From a virus, in IMG/VR virus record IMGVR_UViG_3300032898_000007, positions 1 to 46,240 of that record: DNA of 46,240 bases, one strand, 5' to 3'. Below the pieces are notes generated by a model that saw only the letters and a program-made list of their open reading frames with translations, was not told the DNA's origin and made no database searches. This document shows, piece after piece, positions 40,201-46,240 of the stretch. The position numbers were made by a program, and so were the translations under genes. Positions within the stretch are counted from its first letter, which is position 1. Every line of letters starts with the position of its first letter.

Positions 40201-41336
40201 CGGTCAAGAACGAATACCTACCCTTCGTCGTGCCGCGTATTACGCGGTTGATGAAGTTGCGGAAGCTCCACGCACTTCGTAAGTGGAAGGTGGGGATCGA
40301 ATGCGACACCGAGTACGGATTTTCGTGGGACGTGACCTACCACCTGACCGGCGACTCGGGAAAAGCGCCCTCAGCCTGGACCGATGTTAAGGGGCTCGAA
40401 GAGTATCTCCCCGCCGAGTTCGATCTGGCAACCGTGGACAACCTGACTCGCGCGATCCACTCCGGCAAGGAAGCGGCTCGCCAGCGGGCGGATGCGTGGG
40501 CGAAGGAGAGCCTCCACGAGCGTGCGTACGCGGCGTTTTGGCACGCGATGTGGTTCAAGAACAAAAAGAAGGAGAAATTTCCGCAGACCGATGCCGCTGT
40601 AATCCAGCGACAGGTTATTGCCGCTCTCCAGCTTCATGAGTACTGGATGGTAGATACGACCCCTGATGATGACTCACATACTCTCGAAACGCTGGTCGAA
40701 TATGAACAGCGGCGCGGGTTCACTCCGGCCAACAGGGGTTTCATGCCGGAAGGGGGCTACCTCGGCACAATGCCTCTTGAGGGGACTGTGCGTCCCGTGC
40801 TGGAACCACTGGTAGTTCCGGGGGCGGAAGAGCGAGCGGCAAATGAAGCCATGCCCTTGTTTGCCACCGCGCAGCTAGAATCATCGATGGCCAGCGGGAC
40901 CGTGATGGTGTCTTCGGCTGTGGTGCCGGACACGGGAGAACTACTTCGCCAGGCCAACCAGGTCGCTGTAGCTCCCACCGCGTCCAGCAAACAATTGGAT
41001 GCGTCCGAAATGGCATCAGATGACCTGCTCGACGAGCTTCTAGGTAAAGAGCTACCGGCCCCTAAAGTGAGGGTCCGGGAGCCGGAGCCTCTCCGCGCGG
41101 AGCCCGAGCCTTTCACACGCAAGACGGAGACTACGAAAGCCGAGCCAATCAACCATAAGGGTCTTCCGGTCCTGCGGTCTATTTATAACGGGGCGGCATT
41201 CCTGACCGCAATCGGTTATGGCATGGGTACGTATAAGATCGCCTGCGTTTACCAAGGTGAGCGAGTTGTCTTCAGTCCGTGTATGGAACGTGAGATCCCG
41301 GCTGAGTTCCTGGAACCGGAGGTAGTTGATGCGTGA
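37215..41336 (+). CDS. polA: DNA polymerase I (family A), very long
   Basis: It encodes 1373 residues from GTG 37215 (GGGGGAAG upstream). The 3'-5' exonuclease has DTE (D151, E153), FYNAKFDREVM and a YAAAD-type third motif. The polymerase has motif A DYSNIEMRVAA (D740), motif B with K799 in LAKIINFALLYGG, and motif C HDE (H990-E992). An insertion of about 130 residues with CLVPSCKTCAKKF sits between NVQAIKK and the motif A region. The C-terminal extension is about 330 residues, ending in a small folded unit. It replicates the phage genome. No 5'-nuclease domain is seen. Confidence 0.9.
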   Translation: MAGLFDNVDDVLNSRMGELFETVDETITDQDTFIVKVETLPTETVVTEVTQTTTKKRKRKVKQHNISEVALQAAKPKVRKRRDRSLRTLFREKLATLDLATLKRPWMASKSFRNLETDEELKEWVDAILADPSRWVAPYAGAEPVPCVAVDTETIGLDTRILIDIQEAKNPDGSRKRDKYGNIVWEATYEVKIEIAGVCLSVDGISGVYIPINHENAKNVSRAAAHYHLQRLFDVSHLIFYNAKFDREVMRHTLAIVFRPYPHFEDVQALHFNNDPKAKEEGDEFSGDAGGLKALSQEKLKIDQIDLGHIGKVQADWCPVSQTPYCSCSEEERRQVKHGTRMQYVPFTWIPTDIALWYAAADAICTWLLWFQMKDEAQSRVRVHKIDGEQIDTLTWIERQRFRIAEDPHRRMKNWHIRQMEERREHLRQIAIRMGWQELSDDNGNLIEDTKFNVDKKHLPKFLFGTLRLEVVKTTEKGAPSTDKEAMAELLKRYPKHEFLTALDAYKKYVALHPENLRFDPKDMSARIYLKQSVVAGGRLAASGGKFDRDGGFGLNVQAIKKVDTSKNWFVKGRILDPDKVEPEDVEPHTEDELHPSCFKEAEEDVIVGWRQPVGGSTNNFEDSKYELFTTQFPDDITATVERADPSGDVVIVPKYADDAPERHRTPVTERRTVKRQAPGIINNHIANFLGYAICLVPSCKTCAKKFGILIEKGRLDANQVLNLRALFVAEEGWTFLSSDYSNIEMRVAANESGEPRFIKEFLEGEGDFHSLTAASVFPEFTDPNTPDNVKKTYRDLAKIINFALLYGGTKYTIFSNMQKKKPSITMKDTEKMVNDYWASVPVFKAYCEEKQRIAREEMRCETGTGRVIKFDTAMLAEGIRVPTPDEWDQYWAYIKVRKRQREAEAQQLIEEAASLKEVMDRFWKDPKSGVRNCSDYNRFMSKIQRVAVNVPLQGLAGDFMRMALNRIRKWATEEEFYVQSVFRLHGSVHDEIDYTVKNEYLPFVVPRITRLMKLRKLHALRKWKVGIECDTEYGFSWDVTYHLTGDSGKAPSAWTDVKGLEEYLPAEFDLATVDNLTRAIHSGKEAARQRADAWAKESLHERAYAAFWHAMWFKNKKKEKFPQTDAAVIQRQVIAALQLHEYWMVDTTPDDDSHTLETLVEYEQRRGFTPANRGFMPEGGYLGTMPLEGTVRPVLEPLVVPGAEERAANEAMPLFATAQLESSMASGTVMVSSAVVPDTGELLRQANQVAVAPTASSKQLDASEMASDDLLDELLGKELPAPKVRVREPEPLRAEPEPFTRKTETTKAEPINHKGLPVLRSIYNGAAFLTAIGYGMGTYKIACVYQGERVVFSPCMEREIPAEFLEPEVVDA

Positions 41337-42015
41337 GCGCCAGACAACCCGGGCGAATGCGGTTATTCACCCGGCCATTGACAAAGGACTGAAGGGACCA
41401 AAGCGGGAAGTGCGTCTTGGCGCAATCGCGAAGGACCCGGCAGCAAATTCGAGCATTCTGCAACGATTCGCCTGGGAAGGGAAGCACAAAGTTTCGAGCG
41501 ACAACAAGAAGATGTTGCGCCGATTTGCCGGAAACCGGATATATGAGGTCATCGACAGTCTGACCCGAGCTTCCAATGCCATCCAGGCCGCCATCCAATT
41601 CCTGCGGAACGCGTTGGAAGTCGATGAGGGATTTCTCGATAGCAAGCTGGTCCATGATTCAAATGGCGAGTTGCGCCGTCTAGTCCAGGAACAAGGTAAG
41701 CGTCTCCAGGGGCTCGACACCCTATTGAAGTCCGTACAAGCCGATCGAGCCCAGCGTATCAAAGACGCTGTCGAGCTTGAGGGTGACCTGGAGCGGGAGC
41801 TTCTCCGTCAACACCGCCAGAGCCAAAAGAAAATAACAGGAAAGAAAAAGAAGAAATCCCATCTACGGCTTGACCAGAACGAAGAGGACGGCTCACCCAC
41901 TGTTCATCTGGACCCCACTCTTCTAGGCGAAGCCACAAAGGCTCTCACTCTTGATCCGAAACATTTTCCAGGTGCGAAGCAGGCCAAACCCAAAAAACAG
42001 CATACGAAGCCCTGA
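41329..42015 (+). CDS. basic helical protein, unknown
   Basis: It encodes 228 residues. ATG 41329 overlaps the polymerase stop by 8 nt, with GGAGG 6 nt upstream. Long helices (NRIYEVIDSLTRASNAIQAA, LRRLVQEQGKRLQGLDTLLK) are followed by a lysine-rich stretch (KKITGKKKKK) and a basic tail. It may bind DNA, or be a packaging or scaffold accessory, since the portal gene follows in the same unit. No KTA. Confidence 0.6.
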   Translation: MRERQTTRANAVIHPAIDKGLKGPKREVRLGAIAKDPAANSSILQRFAWEGKHKVSSDNKKMLRRFAGNRIYEVIDSLTRASNAIQAAIQFLRNALEVDEGFLDSKLVHDSNGELRRLVQEQGKRLQGLDTLLKSVQADRAQRIKDAVELEGDLERELLRQHRQSQKKITGKKKKKSHLRLDQNEEDGSPTVHLDPTLLGEATKALTLDPKHFPGAKQAKPKKQHTKP

Positions 42016-42021
42016 TTAGGG
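42010..42021 (+). promoter_or_regulatory. minimal recurrent hairpin before portal gene
   Basis: CCCT-GATT-AGGG: 4-bp stem over the stop of the upstream gene. The AGGG arm runs into GAAGG, the ribosome site of ATG 42032. The small size makes a chance match possible. Confidence 0.4.
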
Positions 42022-42031
42022 AAGGTATTTG

Positions 42032-44551
42032 ATGGCGAAGTCAGGGACCAGAAATAATCGCGCCGCCCGCCGCGCAGCAACGAATACGGCCAAGGCGACG
42101 GCCTCCGAACCAAAGTTCTTCTCGGCAGGCCGATATACCGTTACAACCGCAGACGGCTCGGTCGATGGCGACTTCATCTTACGTGAGCGCATGATGGCCC
42201 TGCGTGCCAAGAGCCTCAAGCGCCAATCCGAGGCATCGCAGCGGATCAAGACGGCGGGTCTATTCAACGATGGTTCACTGGGTCCGGCCAACATCGCGGA
42301 TTCGGACAACATCGGCTACTACTCCTATGAGTTTCCGGTTGACTCTCTCGAAATGCCGCAGTCGCGGCCCGAGGAGTTGCGTTTCTACCGCTTGGCTTAT
42401 GATCGCGATCCGATCGTGGGCCGCGCGATTGATTTACATACCGAGCTTCCCCTCTCCAAGATGCAACTGGAGAAGTCGAAATGCTCGGTCGAGCCGTTTG
42501 CGGACTACGTTTTCGACTATTTTCAGCGGCTCGTGAATGACACAGGATTCTTTTCTACCATCATTGAAGCCACTCGTGAGCACCATACGATCGGCGAGAC
42601 GTTTCTATATGTAATTCAGCCTCAAGGGTTTCTCGATCTTGAAATCTCCGACGTTTTGAAGAAGTCCCTGTCGCGAGGACGCGGATACGAGGCTGGAATA
42701 TCTCCGATGAGCGAGGCTGAAAACGCTCCGGTCGTCGGTCAGGAACGAGAGATCACCGAGGATTGGTTGCAGGCCAAGGCCCATAAGCGCTCTTCCAAGA
42801 TTGCTGCGGAATCCCCTGACCCATTCGCAGGGACACCGATAGGCCGCCTACACCGCATGACTAACGAGGACTGGATCGCGCTTTCAAAAAGATCCTCGAA
42901 GTTATTTCTGAAGGCGGCGGCGGAAGGCCTTTTTGAGAAGTTTGCGGAAGAAGGTATCGAGTACTCCGACCACGATGATCTGGATGACGTTCAGCGTCTC
43001 ATCACGAAGAGTAAAGCCAAAATCTCCAAGCTCGTCAAATTGGGTGCACTACCCAAGATGGCGGCCCTCAAGAAGACGGCTGAGCCGGGTGATACGGACG
43101 CTCCTCCGGACGGCGGTGCCGCCCCGGACGCTCCTGCCGAGGATGCAGCCATCGACGACGCTATCGACGGAATGGAGAATGCTGCCGGAGGTGCCGATCT
43201 CGAAGGCGGCGGCGATCCCGCGATGGATATGGGGCCGGTCGGCGGGGGCGGCGGTTTTGGAGGCGGCGGTTCAGTTCCCGAGGAGCATATCGACGGGGAA
43301 GCTCATGCGCTGGCTACAGCCGAGGACGCCGAGCGTGCGCAGAAGCTGAATGATCTCAAGCGGTATCTTCACTTACTGGAGCGTAAAAAGGAGCTTCTCG
43401 AAGAGCTTAAGGATGTGACGGAGAAGCGCCAACAGCAGAGGGAGATATTCAGTCACGTTACCAATGGCGAGTACGAGGGCTTCGATCGCATTCAAATGCT
43501 GCCTCCGGAGAAGATCGAGCTTGCTCCGAATGCGATCGGAGGGGCAGAGCCCCAGATTTTCTACAAGCCCACCGAAGAGGAGTTAAAGGGGCTGCTCGAA
43601 AACCAGAATCTCGACCAAGAAACACGCGAGATGCTCGAAACCGACAAGAAGATGCCGCTCAACCAGGACCCATTCAAGGGGCCGTACGTCATACACTTCG
43701 CGCGAAAGAAGGCGATGTACGAGCTTCATGGACGTTCGATCCTGCAGCGCTGTATGCGCACGATCATCTACCGGGAGAAGTTGCGCCAGGTGCAGACCAC
43801 TCTGGCATCGCGCAACATGACTCCGAAGACTGTTATCACCGCGCCGGGCGTCAGTGAGGTCCAGGTGGCCGAGCTTCGCGCTCATGCCGACGAGGCGAAG
43901 GCTGATCCGGACTACACGATCGTCACCAACTACGATCTCACCTGGAACGAGATTTCATCGCAGGGCAGGTTACTTGCGCTTGGCGATGAGTACGCACACC
44001 TGAATTCTGATCTTGCGATCGGCATGGGCTTCACGCCGGAGATTCTGATCGGCGAAGGCATGTACGGGGGTAACCGGATCGCCCTTGAACTTTTGCAGAC
44101 CACCTATACGCAGTTCCGTGAGTCGCTCACCAATATCATCGAGAACAAGATTTTCAAGCCAATTTCGATGTTGAAGGGGTTCTACGAAGTAGACAATTAC
44201 GGGCGTCCCCGCTGGATATACCCCAAGGTCACCTTCTCACGCCTCGCATTGCGTGATAGTGGGGATGTATACGAAATGTTATTTAATCTTTATGCCAAAG
44301 GAAGTCTTCCAGTTTCAACGGTTTTGGACTTCTTAGGAATCGATCCGGAAACGGTAAAACGTCAGCTTGAGGACGATTTGTTTACTGTAAACGACTCTAA
44401 GTTCAATGAACTTCTCTCGAATGTCTACGGCGCGGTTGCGCAGAGTATCATTGATCGCACCGATATTGTTAACCGTCTATCTCAGGGTATGACGCTCAAA
44501 GAGCAGGATTTGAATACGGATCAAATTGAGGGCTCGGGGGAGGGGATGTGA
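42032..44551 (+). CDS. portal protein, T4 gp20-like
   Basis: It encodes 839 residues from ATG 42032; TTG 42029 is an alternative. The portal core appears in two parts, RPEELRFYRLAYDRDPIVGRAIDLHTELP and, later, GPYVIHFARKKAMYELHGRSILQRCMRTII, then GMGFTPEILIGEGMYGGNRIALELL and NIIENKIFKPIS. Between the halves is an insertion of about 150 residues rich in Asp, Ala and Gly with GGGGGFGGGGS. KTA is at K73, ending a basic N-terminal leader, and at K348 at the start of the insertion. The portal forms the dodecameric DNA gate at one vertex. Removal of the leader by the prohead protease is inferred. Confidence 0.75.
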   Translation: MAKSGTRNNRAARRAATNTAKATASEPKFFSAGRYTVTTADGSVDGDFILRERMMALRAKSLKRQSEASQRIKTAGLFNDGSLGPANIADSDNIGYYSYEFPVDSLEMPQSRPEELRFYRLAYDRDPIVGRAIDLHTELPLSKMQLEKSKCSVEPFADYVFDYFQRLVNDTGFFSTIIEATREHHTIGETFLYVIQPQGFLDLEISDVLKKSLSRGRGYEAGISPMSEAENAPVVGQEREITEDWLQAKAHKRSSKIAAESPDPFAGTPIGRLHRMTNEDWIALSKRSSKLFLKAAAEGLFEKFAEEGIEYSDHDDLDDVQRLITKSKAKISKLVKLGALPKMAALKKTAEPGDTDAPPDGGAAPDAPAEDAAIDDAIDGMENAAGGADLEGGGDPAMDMGPVGGGGGFGGGGSVPEEHIDGEAHALATAEDAERAQKLNDLKRYLHLLERKKELLEELKDVTEKRQQQREIFSHVTNGEYEGFDRIQMLPPEKIELAPNAIGGAEPQIFYKPTEEELKGLLENQNLDQETREMLETDKKMPLNQDPFKGPYVIHFARKKAMYELHGRSILQRCMRTIIYREKLRQVQTTLASRNMTPKTVITAPGVSEVQVAELRAHADEAKADPDYTIVTNYDLTWNEISSQGRLLALGDEYAHLNSDLAIGMGFTPEILIGEGMYGGNRIALELLQTTYTQFRESLTNIIENKIFKPISMLKGFYEVDNYGRPRWIYPKVTFSRLALRDSGDVYEMLFNLYAKGSLPVSTVLDFLGIDPETVKRQLEDDLFTVNDSKFNELLSNVYGAVAQSIIDRTDIVNRLSQGMTLKEQDLNTDQIEGSGEGM

Positions 44552-44553
44552 AG

Positions 44554-45309
44554 ATGTCTTGTACCGGACCCGAAGTTCTCTCTTTTCGTACTGACTCGCC
44601 AGAACATAGGATGACGACAAATATACGTCAAGATCCGAAGTATTTCGAGCGCGAATGTCCGGAATGTGGGGGGACAATCACATATAAGCGTCGAGATGAT
44701 CTTAAAAGGGCTATGAAGGTTGACTCTCCGTGTCGCTCGTGTGCGATGAGGAAAAGTCGCGACCCGCAAATAGTGGGTAAGCGCTACGGTAAACTTCGTG
44801 TCCTATCTGTCTCTAATGTGGATGGTCTCTCTATCTGGAATTGCCTCTGTGACTGCGGAAAGGAGATTCCGGTCCGCTACGCGTACAATCTACGTTTTGG
44901 CAACACCACATCATGTGGCTGTAGCCGTAAATCGGTGAAGCCCTGGAAGCGTAAGCGCCCATACGAGGCGTTATATAACCGCATGAAGCACTTCGCGAAG
45001 TTGCGGGGGTATCCGGTCACTCTATCCTATGAAGAGTTCGTGGAATTTACAACGATTCACGAATGCACATATTGCGGTCTCGCTGTAAGGTGGAACCCAC
45101 ACGGATTAACCGAAGGTGCCGCTACGAATTTAGATCGCAAAGACAACACACTCGGTTACTCAAAAGACAATGCCGTGGTGTGTTGCGTGGACTGCAATCG
45201 AATGAAGAACAAGTGGTTCACACATGACGAGTTTGTCGTTGTGATGAAGGCTTTGATGGACTATCGTCGCCAGCAAAAGCGCCCCTTCCTCCTCGAAAGG
45301 ACCGCTTGA
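44554..45309 (+). CDS. HNH homing endonuclease
   Basis: About 251 residues from ATG 44554 (AGGGG upstream); GTG 44548 and ATG 44611 are alternatives. N-terminal zinc knuckles (CPECGG, CRSCAM, CDCGKE, CGCSRK) are followed by the nuclease: HECTYCGL, TNLDRKDNTLGYSKDNAVVC and CVDCNRMKNKW, the zinc-bound HNH layout. It is more AT-rich than its neighbours. It starts within 3 nt of the portal stop, and its stop overlaps the next ATG, so it is threaded into the operon with coupled translation. It probably targets the portal region of related phages. Confidence 0.8.
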   Translation: MSCTGPEVLSFRTDSPEHRMTTNIRQDPKYFERECPECGGTITYKRRDDLKRAMKVDSPCRSCAMRKSRDPQIVGKRYGKLRVLSVSNVDGLSIWNCLCDCGKEIPVRYAYNLRFGNTTSCGCSRKSVKPWKRKRPYEALYNRMKHFAKLRGYPVTLSYEEFVEFTTIHECTYCGLAVRWNPHGLTEGAATNLDRKDNTLGYSKDNAVVCCVDCNRMKNKWFTHDEFVVVMKALMDYRRQQKRPFLLERTA

Positions 45310-46240
45310 TGGCTAGTTCTCCGTTCATCGGCCAATGGTCTCCCGATACCGCATTCACCGGCAACTCCCAGTTCGTGGTCGATTCAAATGGAACGATCTG
45401 GGTAGTCGGACAATCAACCTCGGGCGGCGGGGCCATCTACAATTCAACCAACGAGGGAATCAGCTTCACCGAGGTCACGACCTTCCCGAATGTGTCCTCG
45501 GCCACGGTCGCCTTCGATCCTGCCGTTACCATCGACGCGAGCAATAACCTTCACTTTATCGGCCAGGTGCAGGTTGAGGCCGGTGTTCAGCTTGTCAAGT
45601 ACGAGTGGAATACGACCACCAGCACGCTTTCCGGCCCCTTTACACTCTCTACAAACGGTCTCATCGGCTCCGACTACGACATTGTCGCATTGTCGAACGG
45701 CCACTGCTACGTTGTCGTCTGTCTCCTCACCGGCTCACTGGAGACGATCGAAGGTCTGGAAATCGACGCAAGCGGAAACGCGGTCTATACCGATGTGCTG
45801 GTGACCCAGGCATTCCAGGTCGGCAGCCGCTATGGCTCGGTCTCCTTAATTACTCCGGATGGAGCCACCGTCGAGATATATATCGAGTCCCATCCGAAGC
45901 TGTTCAACTTCAAGGGCATGACGGCGACTATTTCCGAGATCGTTCGGACCGCGCCCGATGCGGTGGGCGCATCGACCGTCCTCACGACATTCCCGATCAT
46001 GTCGATTGATCCAAATCTCACCGTGATCGCCAATGGCGCAATCCGCTACCTGTCGATGGGTTACTACTCCCAGGCAGGGGGTTATCTGGTCGGTAACATC
46101 ATCGTTGGCGCATTGCTGACGTCGCCGGGGACGTGGGCATTCAATTCCTACTATGGCAGCCCTACCTCGTCGTTGACGCAGCCGGTCCTCTCGTTCTCAA
46201 CCGAAGGCCTGGTGCTCGCCTACATCCTCCAGAATTTCAC
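45309..46240 (+). CDS. beta-propeller-like structural protein, 3' end outside window
   Basis: The frame from ATG 45309 stays open to the right edge, about 310 residues. It begins MASSPFIGQWSPDTAFTG and has repeated strand patterns such as VVDSNGTIWVVGQS, TIDASNNLHFIGQ, DIVALSNGHCYVVVC and EIDASGNAVYTDV, about 45-60 residues apart, like blades of a propeller. Probably a fibre, baseplate or other surface protein. The preceding endonuclease stop overlaps its start (TGATG). No KTA in the visible part. Confidence 0.6.
   Translation, partial: MASSPFIGQWSPDTAFTGNSQFVVDSNGTIWVVGQSTSGGGAIYNSTNEGISFTEVTTFPNVSSATVAFDPAVTIDASNNLHFIGQVQVEAGVQLVKYEWNTTTSTLSGPFTLSTNGLIGSDYDIVALSNGHCYVVVCLLTGSLETIEGLEIDASGNAVYTDVLVTQAFQVGSRYGSVSLITPDGATVEIYIESHPKLFNFKGMTATISEIVRTAPDAVGASTVLTTFPIMSIDPNLTVIANGAIRYLSMGYYSQAGGYLVGNIIVGALLTSPGTWAFNSYYGSPTSSLTQPVLSFSTEGLVLAYILQNF

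Noticed and set aside
1-46240. CRISPR arrays, insertion sequences, integrase or attachment sites
   Set aside because: No regularly spaced direct repeats, no transposase or integrase motifs and no terminal inverted repeats were seen.

Overview
This window reads as an internal piece of a large tailed-phage genome with a contractile-tail (myovirus) body plan. Recognisable hallmark genes are a tail sheath protein (cut by the left edge), a tail-tube-like protein, a gp21-type prohead protease, an acidic scaffold-like protein, an HK97-fold major capsid protein, a large terminase, a family A DNA polymerase and a portal protein. Almost everything is on the + strand. Genes are tightly packed, often with ATGA/GTGA/TGATG overlaps, and short transcription units end in good intrinsic terminators. 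The coding sequence is G+C rich by eye. The host cannot be fixed from the sequence. Two Sec-type signal peptides and a domain style common in secreted proteins of soil bacteria (for example Acidobacteriota) are only a weak hint.

Layout. 1-4.6 kb: tail sheath, a small tail-region gene, a 704-aa repeat-rich virion-like protein, tail tube. 4.7-6.3 kb: a Vsr/EDxHD-type homing endonuclease. 6.3-12.2 kb: head operon (unknown protein, prohead protease, acidic scaffold, an inserted GIY-YIG endonuclease on the - strand, decoration-like protein, major capsid protein). 12.3-19.6 kb: SWIM-zinc-finger protein, DUF2793 fibre-like protein, two proteins with signal peptides, a small two-helix membrane protein and small genes. 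19.7-30.2 kb: second GIY-YIG endonuclease, then large multi-domain proteins that look like head-internal polyproteins, one joining a sigma-like region to an ADP-ribosyltransferase-like domain. 30.3-31.9 kb: two tandem DUF6527-like paralogues, an unknown gene and a probable structured non-coding RNA. 31.9-34.5 kb: terminase and a membrane-anchored coiled-coil protein. 34.5-35.2 kb: a 765-nt non-coding segment with repeats, hairpins and a perfect palindrome. 35.2-42.0 kb: sigma-like protein, primase-type zinc finger protein, DNA polymerase I, unknown. 42.0-46.2 kb: portal, HNH endonuclease, and a beta-rich protein running off the right edge.

Two signals run across genes. (1) The tripeptide Lys-Thr-Ala occurs about 21 times in eight proteins (protease, scaffold, portal and the large multi-domain proteins), mostly at domain junctions or in linkers. 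I found it only once among all the other proteins, in a homing endonuclease. I infer that KTA is the cleavage signal of this phage's prohead protease. If so, the 688-aa sigma-like/ADP-ribosyltransferase protein would be cut into separate effectors packaged in the head, a functional parallel to T4 Alt. (2) A family of short hairpins, usually preceded by GACT, with a C/T-rich left arm, an A/T-rich loop (often TTATTAG, TAATGA or TTATAG) and a GAGG/GGGG right arm, lies directly in front of many start codons. The right arm doubles as the ribosome binding site. This could be a phage promoter, a translational switch, or both. The three sigma-like proteins make a dedicated transcription programme worth testing.
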